The translations under genes were made by a program, and so were the position numbers. A stretch of 64,000 nucleotides of DNA from Streptomyces hyaluromycini. Lineage in GTDB: Bacteria > Actinomycetota > Actinomycetes > Streptomycetales > Streptomycetaceae. Shown in pieces: positions 33,788 to 42,983 of this stretch. The notes beneath the pieces were generated by a model. The model was not told where the DNA came from. It made no database searches and saw only the letters and a program-made list of their open reading frames with translations. Within the stretch, counting starts at the first letter, position 1, and every line of letters starts with the position of its first letter. The DNA is taken from the NCBI RefSeq assembly GCF_002217755.1, contig NZ_BCFL01000029.1, forward strand, positions 214,273-278,272. The letters run 5' to 3'.

Positions 33788-35679
33788 ACATCGCTGATGT
33801 ACACGCCGGTGTTGCCCTTGTCGTCGTCGGTCTCGGCCCACCAGACGTTGGTCCGCTTGCCGTGGGTCTCCCGGCGGCCCAGGTCGGCCTGGCAGTAGAA
33901 GGCGTGGGCGCCCTGGCGGACCTTGCCGGCCTTGACGCCGTCGGCGGTGTAGGACTTGGCGCCGCCGTTGCGGACCAGGCAGGTGTACGTGCCGTCGCCC
34001 GCGGACTGGCAGACCGGGGCGGGGGTGGTGGGGGCGTCGGCCGTGGCGGTCGCGGGGGCGGTGGCACCGGCGGTGCCCGAACCGCCGGAGGGGCCGGGGC
34101 CGGCGGTCTGCGCCGAGGACGGTGTGGCGGAGGCCTGTTCGGCCGGGTTCGCCGGCTCGCCCCCGGCAGTGTGCGTGGAACCGGTGGCCGGTACGGCGCC
34201 CGTCTCCGCGCCCTGCCCCACGGGATCCGCGTCGGCGGTGCGTCTGGCCCCGGTGCCGCGGACGCTCTCCGAGGCGCCGGCCACGGTCGGGGCGGACGGC
34301 CCCGCGTCCGTCTTCGCCGTCTGTCCGCTGTCGTTGAGCAAGGCGACGGTCAGCCCCGTCGCCGTGAGGACGACGGCGACGGCCACCACGACGAGCGTCC
34401 GGACCCGACGGCGGGTGCGGATCGGTCCGGTGGGGCTCATCGGGCTGTCGGGTGCGCCCGGCCGGGGCGCGGAATCTAATCTTCGGGCGGCCACGAGACC
34501 GGGCCCCGGAGTTCCGGCTCCCTGGGCGAGTCCGGCGGCGGGCACCGGGGCGAGCTGCCCGACGGGCTCCGGAGCAGGTCCCTCGGCAGACGCTTGAACG
34601 GACTTGCGAGCAGATCCGGCCACAGGCCCCTGGACAAGCCCCTCGACAGCCCCTTGGACGCGCTCGTCGTCAGTCCCCTGGCGGGCCGCCCCCTGGGCCG
34701 GCCCGTCGCCGGGCCCCGCATCGGCCCCCTTGGCGGCTCCGCGTTCCGGAGACACCGCCGGCGCACCGGTTCCGGTCTGCGGCCGCGCGGGCTCCCGCAG
34801 GGCCGTCGTCGGGGTGTCCGCGACCGGTTCCCGCGCCACGGTCCGCAGCAGCCCGCAGGCCTCCTCGGCGTCCGGGCGGGCGTCGGGCCGCTTGTCCATC
34901 AGGCGCCGGAGGACGGGGGCGAGGGGACCGGCCCTACGGGGCTCCGGGAGGGGCTCGTCCACGATCGCGGTGAGCGTCGAGAACGTGGACGTACGGCAGA
35001 AGGGCGAGGCCCCCTCCACGGCCGCGTACAGGGCGGCACCGAGCGCCCACACGTCGGAGGCCGGGCCGGGGGCGGCGCCCTTGGCCCGCTCGGGCGCCAG
35101 GTAGTCGAGGGAACCGACGAGTTCGCCGCTGCCGGTCAGGTGAGTGGCGGAGCCGTCGCCGGGATCGGCCATGGTGGCGATCCCGAAGTCGGTGAGGACG
35201 ACCCGGCCCGAGCGGTCGAGGAGGATGTTGCCGGGCTTGACGTCGCGGTGCAGGACGCCGACCCGGTGGGCCGCGGCCAGGGCGTCCATGACCTCGGCGC
35301 CGACGCGGGCGGCCTCCTGCGCCCCGAGCGTGCCGCGCTCGCGCAGCAGGTCGTCCAGGGAGGGGCCGTCGACCAGTTCCATGACGATCAGCGGGCGGCC
35401 ATCGACCTCGGCGATGTCGTGCACGACGACCACCCCGCGATGGCGCACCCGGGCGGCGGCCCGCGCCTCGCGCTGCATCCGCAGCCGCAGGTCGGCCAGT
35501 TCGGGTCCGGCGCTGTCGGTGTAGGCACGCAGCTCCTTGACGGCGACCTCGCGGCCGAGGACCTCGTCGACGGCGCGCCACACCACGCCCATACCACCGC
35601 GCCCGAGCCGGGCCACCACCCGGTACCGCCCTGCCAGCAGGCGACCGGTCCCGTCAGCCTGTCCGTACGAACCCGACAC
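33733..35679 (-). CDS. Membrane Ser/Thr protein kinase (PknB-like)
   Basis: 648-aa Hanks-type kinase. Gly-rich loop GRGGMGVVW, catalytic lysine in VAVKEL, catalytic loop HRDVKPGNILL, DFGIA, and SDVWALGAALY lie in the first 270 residues. A long Ala/Gly/Pro/Gln-rich cytoplasmic linker (about 275-440), one membrane helix (VVVAVAVVLTATGLTVALL) and an extracellular Thr/Ala-rich stalk with a small C-terminal domain containing two cysteines follow. GTG 35679 was preferred over GTG 35718; neither has a strong ribosome site. Confidence 0.9.
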   Translation of the reverse strand: MSGSYGQADGTGRLLAGRYRVVARLGRGGMGVVWRAVDEVLGREVAVKELRAYTDSAGPELADLRLRMQREARAAARVRHRGVVVVHDIAEVDGRPLIVMELVDGPSLDDLLRERGTLGAQEAARVGAEVMDALAAAHRVGVLHRDVKPGNILLDRSGRVVLTDFGIATMADPGDGSATHLTGSGELVGSLDYLAPERAKGAAPGPASDVWALGAALYAAVEGASPFCRTSTFSTLTAIVDEPLPEPRRAGPLAPVLRRLMDKRPDARPDAEEACGLLRTVAREPVADTPTTALREPARPQTGTGAPAVSPERGAAKGADAGPGDGPAQGAARQGTDDERVQGAVEGLVQGPVAGSARKSVQASAEGPAPEPVGQLAPVPAAGLAQGAGTPGPGLVAARRLDSAPRPGAPDSPMSPTGPIRTRRRVRTLVVVAVAVVLTATGLTVALLNDSGQTAKTDAGPSAPTVAGASESVRGTGARRTADADPVGQGAETGAVPATGSTHTAGGEPANPAEQASATPSSAQTAGPGPSGGSGTAGATAPATATADAPTTPAPVCQSAGDGTYTCLVRNGGAKSYTADGVKAGKVRQGAHAFYCQADLGRRETHGKRTNVWWAETDDDKGNTGVYISDVYVKGGTNDEPLPGLPVC

Positions 35680-35785
35680 CAAAGCCCCGTTCCTGAAACC
35701 CGTCCGTGAATGGCGCACCAGAGTACGGGGAGATGACAGGGTCGGTTCAAGTAGGCTGGAAAAGCTGTGACTTGACCGGTACGCG

Positions 35786-37090
35786 CTACTTGCCGGAGGC
35801 CGTCAGATCTCCGCGCCGGGGCATCGCGAAGCCCTCCAGATCTGCCCGGGTCAGGCCGGTCAGCCGGGCCACCTCGCCGTTGTCGAGGGCACCGCAGTCC
35901 AGGCCGCGCAACAGGTAACCGCTGAGCGCCTTGGCGGTTGCGGGCTCGTCCATGACGTCGCCGCCGGCGCGGTTGGCGTACCGGGCGAGCCGGGCGGCCG
36001 CCTGCTCCAGGCCCTCGCGGTAGAAGGCGAACACGGCCGCGTACCGGGTCGGGAGGTGGCCGGGGTGCATGTCCCAGCCCTGGTAGTAGGCGCGGGCCAG
36101 GGCGCGCCGGGTGAGACCGTAGTGCAGCCGCCAGGCGTCGTGCACCTTGGCCGTAGGGCCGACCGGCAGGACGTTGGTGGAGCCGTCCGACACGCGTACG
36201 CCCGTGCCGGCGGCGGCGACCTGCATGATCGCCTTGGCGTGGTCGGCGGCCGGGTGGTCGCTGGCCTGGTGGGCGGCGGAGACCCCGAGGCAGGCGCTGT
36301 AGTCGAAGGTGCCGTAGTGCAGTCCGGTGGCGCGGCCCTCGGCGGCCTGGATCATCCGGGCGACGGTGGCGGTGCCGTCGGTGGCGAGGATGGACTGGCT
36401 GGTCTCGATCTGGATCTCGAACCCGATCCGGCCGGGCTCCAGTCCGTGCGCCTTCTCGAAGGCCTCCAGGAGCCGGACCATCGCGGTGACCTGTTCGGGG
36501 TAGGTGACCTTGGGCAGGGTCAGCACAAGGCCGTCGGGCAGGCCACCCGCCTGCATCAGCCCGGTGAGGAAGATGTCGAGGGTGCGGATGCCCCGGTGGC
36601 GCACCGCGGCCTCCATGCACTTCATCCGGATGCCCATGTACGGCGCGGCCGTGCCCTCGGCGTACGCCTCGGCGATCAGCCGGGCGGCGCGGGCGGCCGT
36701 CTCGTCCTCCTCGGCGTCGGGGCGGGGGCCGTAGCCGTCCTCGAAGTCGACGCGCAGGTCCTCGACGGGTTCCTGCTCCAGCTTGGCTCGGACCCGGGAG
36801 TGCACGGGCTCGGCGAGGTCGTCCGGCAGGCCGAGTACGGCGGCGAAGGCGGCGGCGTCGGGGGCGTGTTCGTCGAGGGCGGCGAGGGCCTGGTCACCCC
36901 AGGAGCGGACGGTGCCGGCCGTGAAGGCGTCGCCGGGGACGTACACGGTGTGGACGGGCTGGCGGGTCCCCGGATCACCCGGATAGCGGCGCTCCAGTTC
37001 GGCGTCGACGGGTGCGAGGGAGGCGCTGATCTCCTCGCTGACGGCGCCCGCGAGGCTCGTCGCCACCTTCTCCTGCCGACTCTGGCCCAT
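35786..37090 (-). CDS. DUF6986 family protein (HpcH/HpaI aldolase-like)
   Basis: 434 aa. The fold resembles citrate-lyase-beta/aldolase TIM barrels: DLRVDFEDGYGPR (metal-binding acidic residues, about 110-122), EIQIETSQSIL (about 220) and LHYGTFDYSACLGV (about 255). In Streptomyces the family is called DUF6986; its reaction is not established. AGGAGG lies 8 nt before ATG 37090, and an inverted repeat TTCC-N7-GGAA lies just upstream, suggesting control by an IclR-type or similar repressor. Confidence 0.85.
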   Translation of the reverse strand: MGQSRQEKVATSLAGAVSEEISASLAPVDAELERRYPGDPGTRQPVHTVYVPGDAFTAGTVRSWGDQALAALDEHAPDAAAFAAVLGLPDDLAEPVHSRVRAKLEQEPVEDLRVDFEDGYGPRPDAEEDETAARAARLIAEAYAEGTAAPYMGIRMKCMEAAVRHRGIRTLDIFLTGLMQAGGLPDGLVLTLPKVTYPEQVTAMVRLLEAFEKAHGLEPGRIGFEIQIETSQSILATDGTATVARMIQAAEGRATGLHYGTFDYSACLGVSAAHQASDHPAADHAKAIMQVAAAGTGVRVSDGSTNVLPVGPTAKVHDAWRLHYGLTRRALARAYYQGWDMHPGHLPTRYAAVFAFYREGLEQAAARLARYANRAGGDVMDEPATAKALSGYLLRGLDCGALDNGEVARLTGLTRADLEGFAMPRRGDLTASGK

Positions 37091-37106
37091 CCCGCACCCT
37101 CCTGAT

Positions 37107-37121
37107 TTCCACTGTACGGAA
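37107..37121 (-). promoter_or_regulatory. Inverted repeat upstream of the DUF6986 gene
   Basis: TTCC-ACTGTAC-GGAA, lying 3 bp upstream of the AGGAGG ribosome site (37098-37103); possible repressor site. Confidence 0.4.
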
Positions 37122-37284
37122 TCAACAATCCGTTGAATGAAGGTATCCGGGCGCCTTCGGCGTGGTCAACACCGTGTCCACGAGACGACACGCCCCCATC
37201 TGGACATGTTCACGCTCATCACGCACCTGGGTATCACACTGCTCAACGCCCGCCCGTCCGGCTTGTGCCCCCTAAGGAGCCGTC

Positions 37285-38226
37285 GTGCCGAACCAGCGCC
37301 GAGTCACCCGCCGGCTGGGACTGCAGGCCTTACTGGCCGCAGCGGTCACCGTGCCCCTCTCCAGTGCCGCGATCACCGCCTCCTCCGCCTCCTCCGTCTC
37401 GCGGGTCCGCAGGGTCAGCGCCCTCGCGGCACCGCCCCGGCCGGCGCCCCGCCTCGACGTCATGACCTTCAACCTGCGGTATGCCAGTACCGCCGAACCC
37501 AACAGCTGGGCCGACCGCCGCCCGGTGATGGCCGAACTGCTGCGCCGCGCACAGCCCCAGGTCATGGGCACCCAGGAGGGTCTCTACCAGCAGTTGCGCG
37601 ACATCGACAGCGACCTCGGACCGCACTACGACTGGGTCGGCACCGGCCGCGAGGGCGGCAGCCGCGACGAGTCCACCGCCATCTACTACGACATCCGCCG
37701 CCTGGAGCCGCTGGAGCACTACACCTTCTGGCTCTCCGACACCCCGGAGGTGATCCGCTCCAACACCTGGAGCGCCGCCTTCCCCCGTATCGTCACCTGG
37801 GTCCGCTTCCGCGATCTCGCCGACGGCGGACGGGAGTTCTACGTCGCCAACACCCACTTCGACCAGAAGAGCCAGTACGCCCGCGAGCGCAGCGCCACGC
37901 TCCTGGTGCGGCGGATCGCGGAGTTCGACCGGAGGCTGCCGGTCGTGGTGACCGGCGACTTCAACGCCTACGCGCACAAGAACCGGGCCTACGACACCCT
38001 GGTGGACTCGGGGCTCGTCGACACCTGGGACGCGGCGGAGCACCGCGGCCCCCAGTACGCGACCTTCCACGGCTACCACCGCCTCAAGCCGGACGGCGAC
38101 CGTATCGACTGGATCCTGACCTCGCCGGGGGTGACCACGCACCGGGCGACGATGGACACCTATTCGTGGCAGGGCCAGTTCCCGAGCGACCACCTGCCCG
38201 TGCAGGTCTCGCTGAGCCTGCGCTGA
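37285..38226 (+). CDS. Secreted endonuclease/exonuclease/phosphatase family protein
   Basis: 313 aa. A twin-arginine-like signal (TRRLGLQALLAAAVTVPLSSA) precedes an EEP-fold domain: MTFNLRYAS (Asn, about 60), TQEGLYQQL (metal Glu, about 97), VTGDFNAYAHK (Asp/Asn, about 228), DRIDWIL and the closing SDHLPVQV (catalytic His). All hallmark residues are there. Relatives act as secreted phosphodiesterases or nucleases. GTG 37285 follows AAGGAG. A strong terminator follows. Confidence 0.9.
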   Translation: MPNQRRVTRRLGLQALLAAAVTVPLSSAAITASSASSVSRVRRVSALAAPPRPAPRLDVMTFNLRYASTAEPNSWADRRPVMAELLRRAQPQVMGTQEGLYQQLRDIDSDLGPHYDWVGTGREGGSRDESTAIYYDIRRLEPLEHYTFWLSDTPEVIRSNTWSAAFPRIVTWVRFRDLADGGREFYVANTHFDQKSQYARERSATLLVRRIAEFDRRLPVVVTGDFNAYAHKNRAYDTLVDSGLVDTWDAAEHRGPQYATFHGYHRLKPDGDRIDWILTSPGVTTHRATMDTYSWQGQFPSDHLPVQVSLSLR

Positions 38227-38265
38227 GCCGGGCCCGCGATGAACTGAGCCTGCGCAACGACACGA

Positions 38266-38303
38266 CGAGGCCCCCGCGACCGGTGTCGGTCACGGGGGCC
38301 TCG
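38266..38303. terminator. Bidirectional hairpin terminator
   Basis: CGAGGCCCCCGCGACCG / CGGTCACGGGGGCCTCG, 17-bp arms with one mismatch and a GTGT loop, between convergent genes. Confidence 0.85.
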
Positions 38304-38322
38304 GACAGCCCTGCGGCGGCGA

Positions 38323-39285
38323 TCAGCCCTTGCGGGCCTTGACCTCCTCGGTCAGCTGCGGGACGACGTCGAAGAGGTCGCCGACCACACCGAAGTCGAC
38401 CAGCTCGAAGATCGGGGCCTCGGCGTCCTTGTTGACGGCCACGATGGTCTTCGAGGTCTGCATGCCCGCGCGGTGCTGGATCGCGCCGGAGATGCCGTTG
38501 GCGATGTACAGCTGCGGGGACACCGACTTGCCGGTCTGGCCGACCTGGTTGGTGTGCGGGTACCAGCCGGCGTCGACGGCGGCACGCGAGGCACCGACAG
38601 CCGCGCCGAGGGAGTCGGCGAGGGCCTCGATGATCGCGAAGTTCTCGGCGCCGTTGACGCCGCGGCCGCCGGAGACCACGATCGCGGCCTCGGTCAGCTC
38701 CGGACGCCCGGTCGACTCACGCGCGGTACGGCCGGTCACCTTGGTGCCGGTCGCCGCCGCCGAGAAGGTCACCGCGAGGGCCTCGACCGCACCGGCGGCC
38801 GGGGCTGCCTCGACGGCGGCGCTGTTGGGCTTGACCGTGATGACCGGGGTGCCCTTGGCGACGCGGGACTTGGTGGTGAAGGACGCGGCGAACACCGACT
38901 GGGTGGCCACCGGGCCCTCGTCGCCGGCCTCCAGGTCGACGGCGTCGGTGATGATGCCCGAGCCGATGCGCAGCGCGAGGCGGGCGGCGATCTCCTTGCC
39001 CTCGGCGGAGGAGGGGACCAGGACGGCGGCCGGGGAGACGGCCTCGACGGCGGCCTGCAGGGCGTCGACCTTCGGGACGACCAGGTAGTCGGCGTACTCG
39101 GACGCGTCGTGGGTGAGGACCTTCACCGCACCGTGCTCGGCCAGCGCGGCGGCGGTGTCGGCGGCGCCGTTGCCGAGCGCGACGGCGACGGGCTCGCCGA
39201 TGCGGCGGGCCAGGGTCAGCAGCTCCAGGGTGGGCTTGCGGACGGCACCGTCCACGTGGTCGACGTAGACGAGGACTTCAGCCAT
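38323..39285 (-). CDS. etfA: Electron transfer flavoprotein subunit alpha
   Basis: 320 aa. N-terminal adenine-nucleotide-like domain (EVLVYVDHVDG) and C-terminal FAD domain with VSGGRGVNGAENF, GASRAAVDAGW, QVGQTGKSVSPQLYIANGISGAIQH and IVAVNKDAEAPIF, the ETF-alpha signature. It accepts electrons from acyl-CoA dehydrogenases together with EtfB and passes them to the quinone pool. Encoded 52 bp downstream of etfB in one operon. Confidence 0.97.
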   Translation of the reverse strand: MAEVLVYVDHVDGAVRKPTLELLTLARRIGEPVAVALGNGAADTAAALAEHGAVKVLTHDASEYADYLVVPKVDALQAAVEAVSPAAVLVPSSAEGKEIAARLALRIGSGIITDAVDLEAGDEGPVATQSVFAASFTTKSRVAKGTPVITVKPNSAAVEAAPAAGAVEALAVTFSAAATGTKVTGRTARESTGRPELTEAAIVVSGGRGVNGAENFAIIEALADSLGAAVGASRAAVDAGWYPHTNQVGQTGKSVSPQLYIANGISGAIQHRAGMQTSKTIVAVNKDAEAPIFELVDFGVVGDLFDVVPQLTEEVKARKG

Positions 39286-39337
39286 GGGAATGCTCTCCTG
39301 CTTGGATCAGTTGAGGGGCGGTCAGCGAGTGCGGGGC

Positions 39338-40126
39338 TCAGATGAACTTCTGGCCCGCGAGGAACTCGGCGAGCTGCTTGCCGCCCTCGCCCTCGTCCTT
39401 GACGATCGTGCCTGCGGTGCGGACCGGACGCGGGGTGGCGTCCTCGACCGCGGTCCAGGCACCCTCCAGGCCGACCTCCTCCGCCTCGATGTCGAGGTCG
39501 GACAGGTCCCAGGACTGAACCGGCTTCTTCTTGGCGGCCATGATGCCCTTGAAGGACGGGTAACGCGCCTCGCCCGACTGGTCGGTCACCGAGACCACGG
39601 CCGGCAGGGAGGCCTCCAGCTGCTCGCTGGCGGCGTCGCCGTCGCGGCGGCCCTTGACCGTGCCGTCCTCGACCGAGACCTCGGAGAGCAGGGTGACCTG
39701 CGGGACGCCCAGCCGCTCGGCGAGCAGGGCCGGCACGATGCCGGCGGTGCCGTCGGTGGAGGCCATGCCGGAGACCACCAGGTCGAAGCCGGCCTTCTCG
39801 ATCGCCTTGGCCAGCACCAGGGAGGTGCCGATGGCGTCGGTGCCGTGCAGGTCGTCGTCCTCGACGTGGATCGCCTTGTCCGCGCCCATCGACAGCGCCT
39901 TGCGCAGCGCGTCCTTGGCGTCCTCCGGACCCACCGTCAGAACGGTGACCTCGACGTCGTCGTCCGAGTTCTCCGAGATCTGCAGCGCCTGTTCGACCGC
40001 GTACTCGTCGAGCTCGGAGAGCAGACCGTCCACGTCGTCACGGTCGACGGTCAGGTCATCGGCGAAGTGCCGGTCGCCAGTGGCGTCGGGCACGTACTTC
40101 ACAGTGACAACGATCCTCAGGCTCAC
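39338..40126 (-). CDS. etfB: Electron transfer flavoprotein subunit beta
   Basis: 262 aa starting SLRIVVTVKYVPD. The AMP-binding ETF-beta signature lies in the mid part (SMGADKAIHVEDDDL, VVSGMASTDGTAGIVPALLAE). GTG 40126 is preceded by AGGAGAG; the longer open frame upstream (to 40198) has no support. Heterodimer partner of EtfA. A 12-bp inverted repeat 110 bp upstream may be its operator. Confidence 0.97.
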   Translation of the reverse strand: MSLRIVVTVKYVPDATGDRHFADDLTVDRDDVDGLLSELDEYAVEQALQISENSDDDVEVTVLTVGPEDAKDALRKALSMGADKAIHVEDDDLHGTDAIGTSLVLAKAIEKAGFDLVVSGMASTDGTAGIVPALLAERLGVPQVTLLSEVSVEDGTVKGRRDGDAASEQLEASLPAVVSVTDQSGEARYPSFKGIMAAKKKPVQSWDLSDLDIEAEEVGLEGAWTAVEDATPRPVRTAGTIVKDEGEGGKQLAEFLAGQKFI

Positions 40127-40234
40127 GCCGGCTCTCCTACTGCATCGTCTCTTCTGGGCTGCCTCTTGCAGGCAGCATAGGCGCCTCAAGCGGCTCATCC
40201 CGGTCGGGGCGGCCGCGCGCTCCGAACGAAATAT

Positions 40235-40246
40235 TACTCACCAGTA
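40235..40246 (-). promoter_or_regulatory. Possible TetR-type operator upstream of etfBA
   Basis: TACT-CACC-AGTA inverted repeat overlapping TAATAT on the minus strand (complement of 40231-40236), a good -10 box; similar TTACT-type sites occur before fatty-acid genes in actinobacteria (inference). Confidence 0.4.
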
Positions 40247-40367
40247 CAGCCAGTTCATTCCCGCTAAGCAAGCGCTTTGAACTGTGACCTTCGCAACGCA
40301 GCGTAACCGGAACTCGACGCGTTCGCAGAACGAGGGGCGTGTGATCCGCGGAACCAGGGGCGCGTGA

Positions 40368-40877
40368 TCAGTCCCGCAGACCGTTGAAGCCGCCCTGGTG
40401 GTACAGGAGCGGCCGGCCCGCGCGGGAGGGATCGCCGACGAGCACCTCGGCCAGCACGATGCGGTGGTCACCGGCCGGCACGCGCGCGACGACCCGGCAC
40501 ACCAGCCACACCAGGACGTCGTCGAGGACCGGGACACCGGCATGACCGTCGCGCCAGCCGGTGGGCGCCCCGAACCGGTCGGCGCCACTGCGCGCGAAGG
40601 TGGCCGCGAGCTCCGCCTGGTGCTCGCCGAGGACGTGGACGCCTATGTGCTCGGCGGTGGATATCGCGGGCCAGCTGGAGGCACCCGTGCCGACGCCGAA
40701 GGAGAGCATCGGGGGCTCGGCGGAGACGGAGGTGAGGGAGGTGGCGGTGAAGCCGACCGGGCCGTCGGCGCCGCGCGCGGTGATCACCGCCACACCGGCC
40801 GCGTGCCGCCGGAAGGCGGAGCGGAGCAGGTCGGGCGAGGCGAGCTGAGGAGTGCCGAGGTCGGGCGTGGCCGTCAT
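40368..40877 (-). CDS. Flavin reductase family protein
   Basis: 169-aa FMN-binding split-barrel reductase. FRRHAAGVAVITARGADGPVGFTATSLTSVSAEPPMLSF (about 20-58) and the GRPLLYHQGGFNGL C-terminus are classic for HpaC/SsuE-like NAD(P)H:flavin reductases that feed reduced flavin to a monooxygenase. AAGGAC lies 6 nt before ATG 40877. A cysteine-type leader peptide is encoded 45 bp upstream on the same strand, pointing to sulfur-dependent control. Confidence 0.92.
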   Translation of the reverse strand: MTATPDLGTPQLASPDLLRSAFRRHAAGVAVITARGADGPVGFTATSLTSVSAEPPMLSFGVGTGASSWPAISTAEHIGVHVLGEHQAELAATFARSGADRFGAPTGWRDGHAGVPVLDDVLVWLVCRVVARVPAGDHRIVLAEVLVGDPSRAGRPLLYHQGGFNGLRD

Positions 40878-40921
40878 GGAGTTGTCCTTCTGCGAGAGGC
40901 GGCGTTCGGGTCCGTGGCTGC

Positions 40922-41002
40922 TCAACAGCCCGGACAGCGCGCGCTCGCGGTGCGGGCCAGGTCCACGTGGACCCGCCCGTAGAGAAGGAGTTCCTGAGCC
41001 AT
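40922..41002 (-). CDS. Putative leader peptide (actinobacterial HxDL..R..SA.C type)
   Basis: 26 codons ending RVHVDLARTASARCPGC and stop. Short Streptomyces leader peptides with the pattern (R)HxDL.R..SA.C precede genes of cysteine and sulfur metabolism and are thought to act by attenuation. Here it ends 44 bp before the flavin reductase start. It has no strong ribosome site, as usual for leaderless leader peptides. Assignment rests on the motif and position. Confidence 0.72.
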   Translation of the reverse strand: MAQELLLYGRVHVDLARTASARCPGC

Positions 41003-41085
41003 ACGGTCAGGCTGACGATAGGTGGTGCGCCCGGTCAAGTACGTTCCGGCATATGGGAGGTGCCTCACCGTCATCGGCATGTCCG

Positions 41086-41499
41086 TCAGACCGCCTCTCC
41101 CAGCGCCGCGATGACGTCCGCCTTGCGGGGCTGTCCGGTGGCGCGGCGCACCACCCGGCCGTCCGCGTCGAGCACCAGCACGGTGGGGGTCTTGAGGATC
41201 TCCAGCTCGCGTACGAGATCCAGGCGGGCCTCCGCGTCGATCTCGACGTGGGTGACGCCCGGGACCATCCCGGCGACTTCGCCCAGCACCCGCCGGGTGG
41301 CCCGGCAGGGGGCGCAGAAGGCGCTGGAGAACTGCACCAGCGTGGCCCGTTCGCCCAGTTCGCCGCCGAGTTCGGCCGCCCCGAGCCGCTTGCCGTCGTC
41401 CCGCCCCCGCACCCGTACCCTCCCGCTCCGCCGCCTGTGCAGCACTCCGTAGACGCTCGCCGCCGCGAGCACCGCCACGCACACCACCAGTCCGGTCAT
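41086..41499 (-). CDS. Membrane-anchored thioredoxin family protein
   Basis: 137 aa: one N-terminal helix (VVCVAVLAAASVYGVL) and a thioredoxin domain with active site FCAPC (about 62-66), cis-Pro region LKTPTVLVLDADG. It probably faces the outside as a thiol reductase. Divergent from a DUF4395 gene that carries a similar Cys pair near its C-terminus. ATG 41499 chosen; a GTG 11 codons earlier is possible. Confidence 0.88.
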   Translation of the reverse strand: MTGLVVCVAVLAAASVYGVLHRRRSGRVRVRGRDDGKRLGAAELGGELGERATLVQFSSAFCAPCRATRRVLGEVAGMVPGVTHVEIDAEARLDLVRELEILKTPTVLVLDADGRVVRRATGQPRKADVIAALGEAV

Positions 41500-41604
41500 C
41501 ACCGGACAAGGATCCACGAGACCGCCCATCACCCGGAAAAGCGTTCACGAGACTGCAAAGATTCCCGGCTCCCCTACCGGCCCGCGGGGCGGAATCCTTG
41601 GTTC

Positions 41605-42021
41605 ATGGACATCGACGCACGTGGGCCGCGGTTCGCGGCGGCCGTGACGACGGCCGTACTGGCCGCCGCACTGATCACCCGCAGCCCCTGGATCCTCGCC
41701 TGGCAGACACTGGCGTTCGCACTCGGCGCGGCCGGGGGCGTGACCCGGTCACCGTACGGCTGGGTGTTCCGGACGGCCGTACGACCGCGGCTCGGCCCGC
41801 CGACGGAGTTCGAGTCGCCGGAGCCCCCGCGGTTCGCACAGGCGGTGGGACTGGTCTTCGCGGGGCTCGGTCTGGTCGGATTCACGCTGGGGCCCGCCTG
41901 GTTGGGCCTCGCGGCGACCGGGGCCGCGCTCGCCGCGGCCTTCCTCAATGCGGCATTCGGGTACTGCCTGGGCTGCGAGATGTTCCTGCTCATCCGGCGG
42001 TCGGCGGCACGCCCGGAGTAA
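41605..42021 (+). CDS. DUF4395 family membrane protein
   Basis: 138 aa with about four membrane helices and a C-terminal NAAFGYCLGCEMFLLIRR; the C-x2-C pair in this context is characteristic of DUF4395, often encoded beside thioredoxins or rhodaneses. A redox role with the divergent thioredoxin is likely but unproven. ATG 41605 lacks a ribosome site, so leaderless translation is possible. Confidence 0.85.
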   Translation: MDIDARGPRFAAAVTTAVLAAALITRSPWILAWQTLAFALGAAGGVTRSPYGWVFRTAVRPRLGPPTEFESPEPPRFAQAVGLVFAGLGLVGFTLGPAWLGLAATGAALAAAFLNAAFGYCLGCEMFLLIRRSAARPE

Positions 42022-42142
42022 AGGCAGGTTAAAAGCGCGAGGTGGATCAAGGGAAGAACGTGACGAGAATCTCGCCGCGCCCGGGCACCAGGGCTGGCTC
42101 CCCGTCCGTTCTTCGGGCACGATCTGCGAGACGCCGTAAACC

Positions 42143-42154
42143 TACGGCTGCGTA
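42143..42154 (+). promoter_or_regulatory. Inverted repeat upstream of the acyltransferase
   Basis: TACG-GCTG-CGTA within CCTACGGCTGCGTAAC, about 56 bp before the start codon; similar TACGG..CGTA dyads precede lipid genes in actinobacteria (from memory). Confidence 0.35.
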
Positions 42155-42209
42155 ACTTTCCCGCCGGGAGCCCCTTTCCCAGGCAGAGCAGAAAGGGTCC
42201 GTCCCGCCC

Positions 42210-42938
42210 ATGGCAGAGCTGGTCTACCGTCCCGTCATCGGTTTCGCCAAGACGCTGTTCAAGGTCTGGGACCTCAAGATCGACTGCCAGGGTTCGGAGA
42301 ACATCCCGCGCTCGGGCGGCGCCGTGCTGGTGAGCAATCACATCAGCTACCTGGACTTCGTCTTCGACGGCCTGGCGGCCCTGCCGCAGAAGCGCCTGGT
42401 GCGGTTCATGGCGAAGGAGTCGGTGTTCCGGCACCGGATCTCCGGCCCGCTGATGCGCGGGATGAAGCACATCCCGGTGGACCGCAAGCAGGGCGAGGCC
42501 GCCTACCAGCACGCGCTGGACTCGCTGAAGTCCGGTGAGATCGTGGGCGTCTTCCCGGAGGCCACGATCTCCCAGTCCTTCACGCTGAAGAGCTTCAAGT
42601 CGGGCGCCGCGCGCCTCGCCCAGGAGGCCGGCGTCCCGCTCGTCCCGATGGCGCTGTGGGGCACCCAGCGCATCTGGACCAAGGGCCAGCCGCGCAACTT
42701 CAAGCGGGACCACCTGCCCGTCACCATCCGGGTCGGCGAGCCGGTCGAGGCGCCCCGGGACCAGTACGCGGGCGCCATCACCCGCCGGCTGCGCGAGCGC
42801 GTCCAGGAGCTCCTCGACGCCGCCCAGCGCGCCTACCCGGCCCGCCCGAAGGACGCGTCCGACACCTGGTGGCTCCCGGCCCACCTGGGCGGCACGGCCC
42901 CCACGCTGGACCAGCTGAAGGCCGCCGAGGCGATCTGA
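42210..42938 (+). CDS. plsC: 1-acyl-sn-glycerol-3-phosphate acyltransferase family protein
   Basis: 242-aa membrane-associated acyltransferase. Motif I NHISYLDFVFD (about 44-54, catalytic NHx4D), motif III FPEATIS (about 115-121) and the motif IV proline region VPLVPMALWG. Adds the second acyl chain in phosphatidic acid synthesis, or acts on related lipids. ATG 42210 has only a weak AAAGGG upstream. Preceded by a possible dyad operator. Confidence 0.88.
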   Translation: MAELVYRPVIGFAKTLFKVWDLKIDCQGSENIPRSGGAVLVSNHISYLDFVFDGLAALPQKRLVRFMAKESVFRHRISGPLMRGMKHIPVDRKQGEAAYQHALDSLKSGEIVGVFPEATISQSFTLKSFKSGAARLAQEAGVPLVPMALWGTQRIWTKGQPRNFKRDHLPVTIRVGEPVEAPRDQYAGAITRRLRERVQELLDAAQRAYPARPKDASDTWWLPAHLGGTAPTLDQLKAAEAI

Positions 42939-42983
42939 GCCTCACTCACCCCGGGCTTCGGCCCCGGGCCTCGGCCTTGAGCC

